A stretch of 20,717 bases of DNA from DATKDU01 sp035512595 (GTDB taxonomy: Bacteria > Planctomycetota > Planctomycetia > Pirellulales > Pirellulaceae). The position numbers and the translations under genes were made by a program. A model generated the notes under the pieces. It saw only the letters and a program-made list of their open reading frames with translations. It was not told the origin of the DNA and did not search any database. This document shows, piece after piece, positions 14,993 through 20,717 of this stretch (its first letter is position 1; every line of letters begins with the position of its first letter). Location of the stretch: NCBI GenBank assembly GCA_035512595.1, contig DATKDU010000055.1:1-20717 (forward strand), written 5' to 3'.

Positions 14993-15999
14993 TCGGCGCA
15001 TCGGAAGGATCGCAGGAACAAATGCAAGCTGCACAAGTCAGCGATGGACGCGGAAGCACAGGAGTTCTCGGACGCGCCTTACGCTGCGTCCGCGAGCGTC
15101 GAATGCCATATTCGGTCGCACGTCACTTGTTTTCACCGAAATTCGCTGCGATCCACCGTACAATTCTTAACCCGCTGCTAAAACGCATGGGGCCGGCCGG
15201 TCCAGCGACAATTTCCATGGAGCAGGCAAGAGTATTGCAGGGGCAATTTCCGCGCCGCGACGGGTATAGATATGATCGCGAGGCGAAGCGCGCACGGGCG
15301 ACGGGGCGGGCTGATTCGCTACTGGAGGTGACAAGAGGAGTTTCCGTCCATCGATGCTTGGAGTTTGGAGCGGGGGACGGTCATGTTGCCCTGGAGTTGA
15401 CGGGCAGGGGCCTGCACTGCGACACAGCGGACATCGTAGACTGGCGGGATGAGGAGGTGCGGCAGAGTGGCGTTCGCCATTGCGAAGCCCGGGATAACAC
15501 TCTTTCGTGTGACGAGGCGGAATATGACTTGGTGTTTTCCTACAATACGTTCGAACACGTTGAGGACCCCGAGGCCGCTCTAAGGGAGCTCGTTCGCGTG
15601 GTGCGCCCTGGAGGGGTGATCTATCTGTCGTTCGGGCCGCTATTTAACGCGCCATTTGGCTTGCACGCGTATCGCACAGTCTATTTTCCTTATCCGCAAT
15701 TCCTGCTAGATGCTGATAATGTAGAACAGTTCGTTGCGCAATTCGGAATTGAGGATTTGGGCTGCAGGCGCAATACGTTTCAATATGTCAATGGATGGTC
15801 GATGGCGCGGTTCAAAGAGCTTTTTAGTCGTGCGGACTTGGGAGTGTCGCGCTCAGTCGTGGAAACGATAGCCGATTATTCGGCGGTGGGAATGATCTAT
15901 CGCCACCTACCTTGTTTTGTCAATCGTGGTGTCGACTTCGACGAACTTACGACGGACTCGCTCGTCGTCACGTTGACTGTCGACGAACATCCCGCTTAA
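14989..15999 (+). CDS. Class I SAM-dependent methyltransferase
   Basis: This 336-residue protein has a GTG start overlapping the acetyltransferase stop in GTGA. The Rossmann-type binding motif LEFGAGDGHVALEL is at 124-137. Acidic residues that could hold the ribose follow at 148-151 (DIVD), then YDLVFSYNTFEHVEDP (179-194) and LVRVVRPGGVIYLSF (201-215), as in Methyltransf_11 proteins. About 110 residues precede the domain and are not recognised. In an ABC-exported glycan cluster such an enzyme may methylate a sugar or cap the chain end, which the Wzt tail would then recognise. That role is an inference from neighbours. The substrate could also be a small molecule. Codon use is AT-shifted. Confidence 0.85.
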   Translation: MIGASEGSQEQMQAAQVSDGRGSTGVLGRALRCVRERRMPYSVARHLFSPKFAAIHRTILNPLLKRMGPAGPATISMEQARVLQGQFPRRDGYRYDREAKRARATGRADSLLEVTRGVSVHRCLEFGAGDGHVALELTGRGLHCDTADIVDWRDEEVRQSGVRHCEARDNTLSCDEAEYDLVFSYNTFEHVEDPEAALRELVRVVRPGGVIYLSFGPLFNAPFGLHAYRTVYFPYPQFLLDADNVEQFVAQFGIEDLGCRRNTFQYVNGWSMARFKELFSRADLGVSRSVVETIADYSAVGMIYRHLPCFVNRGVDFDELTTDSLVVTLTVDEHPA

Positions 16000-16039
16000 T
16001 CGCGGGGGGGTTATTGTCAGCGGCGTGCTTTCCAACAGT

Positions 16040-17059
16040 ATGCAAGTATCCGTCATCCTGATCAACCGCGACGGCGGCCAATGGCTGTCGCGGGCCCTGG
16101 CGTCGCTCCGCAGCGATCTGGACTCGGTTGCCGCGCGCCGCAGCGACTTCGAGCTGCTCGTCGTCGATAACGGCTCGACCGACGACTCGATCCCCCGGAT
16201 CGAGCGGACGCTGGCCGGCGCCTCCTTCGCCTGGCGAATCGTCCCGGAGCCGGTCCCGGGGGTCAATTCCTCGCGGAATGCCGGCCTGGCGGCGGCTCGG
16301 GGAGACCTGCTGATTTTTTCGGACAACGATTTGACGTTCCAGCGTGGCTGGCTGGAAGCGTACCTGACGGCGGCCGAGCAACATCCCGATCAGGAGGTGT
16401 TTGCCGGGCGGGTGCTGGTCGGACCGGTGGAGGGGGACGTGCCCCCATGGCTCGATCTGACCGGCCGCTGGGCGCGGCCGTCGATCGTGGTCCAGGCGGA
16501 CTACGGCGATGAGCTACGCGTCTGTCAATTCGGCAGCGACCGCGGGCCGGTTGGGCCGAACATGGCGTTTCGCCGCTCGCTGCTAGCGCGAATGGGGCCG
16601 TTTGACACCCGCTTTGGACTGCGGCCCGGTTCGTACGTTCCGGGAGCAGAAGCCGAGTATTTTCAGCGGCTGACCGAGGCCGGAGCGTCGTTTGTCTACG
16701 TTCCGGGCGCTGCCGTCCATCATCCGCTGAAAAAACCCCAGATCAGCAAGCGGTACTTTCTGAAGCGACTGCATGGCATCGGCCGCGCCCACGGGCGGAT
16801 GCAGCGTCTCCGCGGCACGCGCTGCACGCGGATACTCGGCGTGGCTCGCTACGTGATGGGGGACGTCCTGCGGAGTGCCGTCGCCTGGAGCCGGAGCTGG
16901 TTTGGCGCGGGCCCGAAGCAGCGGTTTTTCCTGCGTGGCAACCTGGCGATGCACTGTGGACACTTGCACGAGGAGCTGGTCAGCGCGTGGCGGGGGGACC
17001 GGCCTGCTGCCCCTGGCGGCGCTGCGCCGGCGAACACGATGGTCCAAGCCGAGTCATGA
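16040..17059 (+). CDS. Family 2 glycosyltransferase
   Basis: The start chosen is the ATG at 16040, where MQVSVILINRDGGQW is the usual beginning of the GT-A fold (339 residues). A GTG five codons upstream is possible. VVDNGSTDD (41-49) binds the nucleotide. NSSRNAGLAAARGDLLIFSD (76-95) leads into the metal-binding SDND (94-97). Later PVGPNMAFRRSLL and GAEAEYFQRL supply the acceptor side, with the usual (E/D)-containing motif. There are no clear membrane helices, so it should work at the cytoplasmic face on lipid-linked glycan. GC content is high again compared with the two genes before it. The stop overlaps the next start (ATGA). Confidence 0.9.
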   Translation: MQVSVILINRDGGQWLSRALASLRSDLDSVAARRSDFELLVVDNGSTDDSIPRIERTLAGASFAWRIVPEPVPGVNSSRNAGLAAARGDLLIFSDNDLTFQRGWLEAYLTAAEQHPDQEVFAGRVLVGPVEGDVPPWLDLTGRWARPSIVVQADYGDELRVCQFGSDRGPVGPNMAFRRSLLARMGPFDTRFGLRPGSYVPGAEAEYFQRLTEAGASFVYVPGAAVHHPLKKPQISKRYFLKRLHGIGRAHGRMQRLRGTRCTRILGVARYVMGDVLRSAVAWSRSWFGAGPKQRFFLRGNLAMHCGHLHEELVSAWRGDRPAAPGGAAPANTMVQAES

Positions 17060-17934
17060 CCCCAACCGTTTCCACGATCATTCCGGCGTACAATTCGGCG
17101 GATTTCGTGCGCGCGGCCATCGAGTCGGCACTCGCGCAATCCGGTGTGGACCAGGAGATTTTCGTCATTGACGATGGGTCCACCGACGCGACTCCGGACG
17201 TCCTCCGCGGCTTTGGCGACTCCATACGAGTCTTGCGGCAAACCAACGGCGGCCCGGTCAAAGCTCGAAATCATGGCGCAGAGCTGGCCAGCGGCGAGTG
17301 GCTGGCGTTTCTGGATGCCGACGATCAGTGGCTCCCCGATAAGCTGTCGAAGCAGTTGGCGCTCGCTTCCGCGGACGTGGGACTGGTTTATACCGACCGG
17401 GAGAATTTCGGCTCGGTCGATCGGCTCAGCACGACCCGTTCGGTGGGGAGCCCCCTTCATGACGGGGATTTGTTCGACAACCTCTTGTTCAGCAACTTTA
17501 TTACGACGTCCAGCGCGATGATCCGCAGGGACTGGTTCACCAGACTGGGCGGATTTCGAGAAGAGTTGCGGGTGTGTGAGGACTGGGATCTGTGGCTGCG
17601 GTTCTCTGCCGCCGGTGGCCGGGCGGCCGTGGTACGCGAGCCGTTGACGCATTATCGCTGGCATGCGTCGTCCACTTCCAACAACCAGTTGCGTATGTGC
17701 GAAGGCCGGTTGAGCGTGCTGCAGACGGCATTGAGCACTCCCCGGGGCAGGCAGTTGCCGGCCCAGGTGCGTCATCGCGCGTTGGCTTGCGCTTGGGCCT
17801 GCTCCGCCTGGCACGCGATGCCCTGGCGGCGGACGCGAGCCGCCTGGTGGTACCTGCGGGCGATTCGTCATTGGCCGTGGGACCTTGCAAACTACAAACA
17901 GCTTGTCAAATGCTGTTTGCCACTGCCGTGTTAG
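17056..17934 (+). CDS. Family 2 glycosyltransferase
   Basis: The start is the ATG at 17056, which overlaps the previous stop by 4 bp. The frame is open further upstream to 16987, but that part is inside the preceding gene. The protein has 292 residues. VSTIIPAYNSADFV (5-18) opens the GT-A fold, IDDGSTDATP (38-47) follows, then FLDADDQWLPDKL (85-97) with the DxD-type metal site, and VCEDWDLWLR (173-182) with the catalytic acidic pair. The tail is rich in Trp, Ala and Arg. It should add one sugar to the growing glycan in the cytoplasm. The substrate cannot be told. Confidence 0.9.
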   Translation: MTPTVSTIIPAYNSADFVRAAIESALAQSGVDQEIFVIDDGSTDATPDVLRGFGDSIRVLRQTNGGPVKARNHGAELASGEWLAFLDADDQWLPDKLSKQLALASADVGLVYTDRENFGSVDRLSTTRSVGSPLHDGDLFDNLLFSNFITTSSAMIRRDWFTRLGGFREELRVCEDWDLWLRFSAAGGRAAVVREPLTHYRWHASSTSNNQLRMCEGRLSVLQTALSTPRGRQLPAQVRHRALACAWACSAWHAMPWRRTRAAWWYLRAIRHWPWDLANYKQLVKCCLPLPC

Positions 17935-17975
17935 CCCGCGGCCGACCGATCCAGTTAGAAGTCCAAATAGCATCA

Positions 17976-19073
17976 ATGCGAATTGCCGTTGACTCCCGAT
18001 CGCTGAATGTGCCGCACGTGCGGGGGATGGGGCGGTATCTCTGTTCGCTGTTGGAGGCCGCCGACCAGCAAGGCCGCTGGGAGTGGGAACTGCTCAGCGA
18101 CCGGCCCGATCTGCCGATCCATTTTCCCGCGCTGCGCAGCGCGCGGCAGATGATTTTTGAAACGCGCGGGTGGAAGTTCTGCACCTGGGAACAGTGGGGA
18201 CTGCCGCGGGCGACCCGGCGGCTGCGGGCGGACGTGCTGTTTTGTCCCAATACGACCCTTCCCTGGTGGCAGCCGATCCCGGCGGTGGTCACCGTCCACG
18301 ATACGATCCCGTGGGATTCGTCGGAGGAAAAAGGGCACCCGTTTTACTGGCGGCGCGTCATGCCGCGGGCGCTCCAGAAAGCGGCGGCGATTGTCGTCCC
18401 CAGCGCGTGCAGCCAGCGCGACCTGGCCGCGCTGTGGCCCGTGCTGGAGAAGAAAATTCACGTCATTCCGCACGGGTTGTCGGAGATTTGGCGGGAAGAA
18501 GCGGGCCAGCCGGCCCCGCGCGAACTGGAGGAGCTGGGAATTCATGGCCCCTACTTTCTCTATGTGGGAGGAGAGATTCCGAGGAAGCGGATGGAGTGGG
18601 CGATCAAGATCTTTGAACAGGTGACCGACGACGACTGCCAGTTGCTCCTGTGCGGCCTGAACGCCGAGCGCAGGGCAAACATCCGACAGGAATTGCCGGC
18701 AAGCATTGCGGACCGCGTCGTCGCCCTGCCGTTTGTCCCTGAAGAGTGCATGCCGCGTCTGGTGCGGCAGGCGGTGGGGGTGCTTTATCCCACCTTGTAC
18801 GAAGGGTTCGGTTTCCCAGCTCTGGAAGCGCAGGCCGTCGGTACGCCGATCCTGATGAGCGCGGTGGGAAGTCTGGCGGAACTGTGCGGGCCTGGGGCCG
18901 TGGTGTTGCCGCCGGAGGATCTCGACGCGTGGATCGCCGCTTGTCGGGAGCTTTTGGCCGACTGGAAATCGGACCGTGCTCCGAATCAAGCGGCACGTGC
19001 GTGGGCGACGTCTTTCTCATGGCAAGAGAGCGCCCGGCGTCACTTGGAGCTACTGCAGTCGGTGGCGGTCTAG
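17976..19073 (+). CDS. Family 4 glycosyltransferase (mannosyltransferase-like)
   Basis: The start is the ATG at 17976, where MRIAVDSRSLN is a typical GT4 opening with RGMGRYL (16-22) close behind. The open frame upstream to 17592 overlaps the previous gene and is not family-like. The protein has 365 residues. TVHDTIPW (106-113), SACSQRDL (143-150), VIPHGL (163-168) and FLYVGGEIPRKRM (194-206) follow in order, and LYEGFGFPALEAQAVGTPIL (274-293) holds the two donor-binding glutamates of the GT4 family. It probably uses a nucleotide-activated hexose such as GDP-mannose, though that guess rests only on general resemblance. It lies 41 bp after the preceding gene and 27 bp before the lyase-like gene. 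Confidence 0.9.
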   Translation: MRIAVDSRSLNVPHVRGMGRYLCSLLEAADQQGRWEWELLSDRPDLPIHFPALRSARQMIFETRGWKFCTWEQWGLPRATRRLRADVLFCPNTTLPWWQPIPAVVTVHDTIPWDSSEEKGHPFYWRRVMPRALQKAAAIVVPSACSQRDLAALWPVLEKKIHVIPHGLSEIWREEAGQPAPRELEELGIHGPYFLYVGGEIPRKRMEWAIKIFEQVTDDDCQLLLCGLNAERRANIRQELPASIADRVVALPFVPEECMPRLVRQAVGVLYPTLYEGFGFPALEAQAVGTPILMSAVGSLAELCGPGAVVLPPEDLDAWIAACRELLADWKSDRAPNQAARAWATSFSWQESARRHLELLQSVAV

Positions 19074-19100
19074 GGCGTGGTTGGATCAGCGAGCCTATGC

Positions 19101-20717
19101 ATGATTGAGGGTTCCCTTGCGCTCGAGTTGCCAGTCAAAGCAGACGGGGAGACTGCGCTGTCAGTCCCGCTGATCGTCCGCGAGCGGGCGGGAATCGCGC
19201 GGGTCAATGAGCCGGTGACGCTGGGAGTGCCGCTGCCGCGGGGATATGCGATGCCGGGGCAGAAGTGGGTCGTGGAGGATGAGGCGGCGGCGGAAGGGGC
19301 GGCGGGATGTCAGACGCGGCCGCTGGCGCTGTGGCGCGACGGCTCGGTGAAGTGGCTGCTGACGACGATGGCGGCGTCGTGTGAGCCGCATGGGTCGCGG
19401 CGGGTGAGGCTGACGCCGGGTAAGGCGACGGGCAGGGCGGCCGGCGTGACGGTCGTGCGGTTGGCGGATCGGATCGAGGTCGATACGTCGCGGGGCGTGT
19501 TCACGCTGCCGGCCGCCGGGGAGGTGCTGTTGTCGCGAGCGAACGTTTCGGGGCGGGAGGTTTTGTCGGCAGCAGGAATTGCCGCGGAGTTGAGCGACGA
19601 TCGCGGGCGAGTCCATCGGCTGCGATTGGACGGCATCGAGGTGCTGGAAGAGGGGCCGCTGCGCGTGCAGGTGGCGTTTCGCGGGCGTTTTGCGCGGATG
19701 GGGCTGAATTGCTTTGGCGTGTGGACGTTTCACGCCAACTCGGCGGCAGTGCAACTGGAAATCACGCTGCACAATCCGTCGCGGGCCCGGCATCAAAGCG
19801 GCTGCTGGGACCTGGGCGATCCGGGCTCGGTTCGGTTGCGGGAATTCGCGGTGCGTCTCTGCCCGGCAGGCGATGCGCAGGAGCGAGTCCAGTGGTGCGA
19901 AGACGGGCAGCCGCGATGGAGCGGACAGTCGGACAATGAAGTTGAGATTTATCAGGCTTCCAGCGGCGGGGAGGCTTTTGACAGCCGCAATCATGTCAAT
20001 GCGGCAGGACAGATTCCGATTGAATTCCGGGGGTATCGCGTGCAGTGCGACGGCACCGTGCGGTTTGGACTGCGGGCCCAGCCGATCGCCGCGCTGCAGC
20101 GAGGAGAGAATTGGATTGCCGCCACGGTCGCCGAGTTCTGGCAGCAATTCCCCAAAGCGATGAATGCCGACGAGGAAGGGGTGCGGATCGGGCTGTTTCC
20201 CGCGCAGTTCGCGGACGGACACGAGCTGCAGGGGGGCGAGCAGAAGACGCATCGCATTGCGCTGGACTTCGGAGCCTGCGGAGAATCTGATCCCGCGCGC
20301 CTCGCTTGCCTAATCCATCCACTTGAGGTTCGCTGCGACCGGGAGTGGTTGTCCGCGACCGAAGCCATCTTGAACCTTCCCCCGGCCAATGTGGCCCTGC
20401 GGGCAGAATGGCAAGCGATGGCAGACGATGCGCTGGCAGGTGAGCGGAGTTTCTTTGCCAAGCGGGAAGTGATCGATGAGTATGGCTGGCGAAACTACGG
20501 AGATCTATGGGCCGACCATGAGGAAGCTTATTATGACGGCCCTCGCCCCATTATCTCGCATTACAACAATCAATACGACGGATTGCAGGGCTTCCTGCTC
20601 AGTTATCTGACCACGGAGGACCGACGGTGGTGGGATCTGGCCGATCCACTGGCCCGCCATATTATAGATATCGACATTTACCATACACAGCACGATCGGG
20701 CCGTATATAGCGGCGGA
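19101..20717 (+). CDS. RIFT-barrel / exo-rhamnogalacturonan lyase-like protein (PcRGLX/YetA type), 3' end outside window
   Basis: An uninterrupted frame runs from the ATG at 19101 through the window end (539 codons); a GTG at 19077 is an alternative start. The N-terminal VPLIVRERAGIARVNEPVTL (22-41) and RPLALWRDGSVKWLL (73-87) match what I know of the RIFT-barrel domain of the PcRGLX/YetA family. A beta-rich middle follows, then the start of an alpha/alpha-toroid part: GWRNYGDLWADHE (462-474), SHYNNQYDG (486-494) and ARHIIDIDIYH. Fungal PcRGLX cleaves rhamnogalacturonan by beta-elimination. Here the protein may trim or degrade the cluster's own glycan, or act on an outside polysaccharide. No signal peptide is seen at the chosen start, so export is uncertain. 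It follows the GT4 gene by 27 bp. Confidence 0.75.
   Translation, partial: MIEGSLALELPVKADGETALSVPLIVRERAGIARVNEPVTLGVPLPRGYAMPGQKWVVEDEAAAEGAAGCQTRPLALWRDGSVKWLLTTMAASCEPHGSRRVRLTPGKATGRAAGVTVVRLADRIEVDTSRGVFTLPAAGEVLLSRANVSGREVLSAAGIAAELSDDRGRVHRLRLDGIEVLEEGPLRVQVAFRGRFARMGLNCFGVWTFHANSAAVQLEITLHNPSRARHQSGCWDLGDPGSVRLREFAVRLCPAGDAQERVQWCEDGQPRWSGQSDNEVEIYQASSGGEAFDSRNHVNAAGQIPIEFRGYRVQCDGTVRFGLRAQPIAALQRGENWIAATVAEFWQQFPKAMNADEEGVRIGLFPAQFADGHELQGGEQKTHRIALDFGACGESDPARLACLIHPLEVRCDREWLSATEAILNLPPANVALRAEWQAMADDALAGERSFFAKREVIDEYGWRNYGDLWADHEEAYYDGPRPIISHYNNQYDGLQGFLLSYLTTEDRRWWDLADPLARHIIDIDIYHTQHDRAVYSGG

Larger units (their letters stand above)
13600..16000. other. Segment of lower GC and different codon use
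   Basis: Hand counts of 60-base lines: 13321-13380 has 42 G+C and 16081-16140 has 45, while 13981-14040 has 26, 14641-14700 has 32 and 15661-15720 has 26. The segment covers the 3' third of wzt and the acetyltransferase and methyltransferase genes. The left edge is gradual and cannot be fixed better than a few hundred bases by eye. Recent transfer or recombination is the likely reason. Confidence 0.6.

Noticed and set aside
17592..17975. N-terminal extension of the GT4 gene
   Set aside because: It overlaps the preceding GT2 gene and has no family similarity. The ATG at 17976 gives the normal GT4 opening.
19161..20252. Minus-strand open frame of 363 codons
   Set aside because: It is Arg/Pro/His-rich with no motifs and lies antisense to the lyase-like frame, which has recognisable motifs and runs on to the window end.

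Overview
The window looks like a chromosomal piece of a high-GC planctomycete. Three things suggest this: the set of exopolysaccharide genes usually found with the exosortase A (XrtA/PEP-CTERM) system, a large secreted repeat protein with an exo-rhamnogalacturonan-lyase-like protein nearby, and many short G-rich heptamer and palindromic repeats between and inside genes. The phylum call is an inference from gene content; there is no rRNA or tRNA in the window.

Layout. (1) Bases 1-2520 (+) hold the 3' end of a large surface or secreted protein with FN3-like, Ig-like and 47-residue repeat modules. (2) 2533-4496 (-) is a convergent asparagine-synthase-type amidotransferase whose last ~92 residues lie in a different frame because one base appears to be missing near 2810. 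(3) 4497-5635 is a 1.1-kb stretch with no convincing gene. (4) 5636-10930 (+) is a tight five-gene run: phosphoglycosyl transferase, DUF3473-type polysaccharide deacetylase, TIGR03087-like glycosyltransferase, O-glycosylation/O-antigen ligase, and ABC-2 exporter permease (Wzm). (5) 10931-11467 is a repeat-rich island. (6) 11468-19073 (+) carries a glycosyltransferase, the exporter ATPase (Wzt) with its carbohydrate-binding tail, a hexapeptide acetyltransferase, a methyltransferase, two GT2 glycosyltransferases and a GT4 glycosyltransferase. (7) 19101-20717 (+) is the 5' part of a protein resembling the PcRGLX/YetA RIFT-barrel lyase family, cut by the window end.

How the genes fit together (inference). 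The phosphoglycosyl transferase would load the first sugar phosphate onto a lipid carrier. The four or five glycosyltransferases would extend the chain, and the acetyltransferase, methyltransferase, deacetylase and amidotransferase would modify it. Wzm/Wzt would export it and the ligase would transfer it to an acceptor. Several neighbours overlap by 4 bp (ATGA or GTGA) or lie within 6-12 bp, which fits co-transcription and coupled translation.

Most worth a second look: a 7-bp tandem repeat inside wzt where gain or loss of one unit would give an immediate stop codon (possible phase variation); a REP-like 28-bp element found four times in the intergenic island (plus a truncated fifth copy) and once, identical, inside the next coding region; and a drop in GC that begins within wzt and covers the acetyl- and methyltransferase genes, suggesting an exchanged specificity module. 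I see no CRISPR array, phage gene, transposase, exosortase or PEP-CTERM tail in the window.
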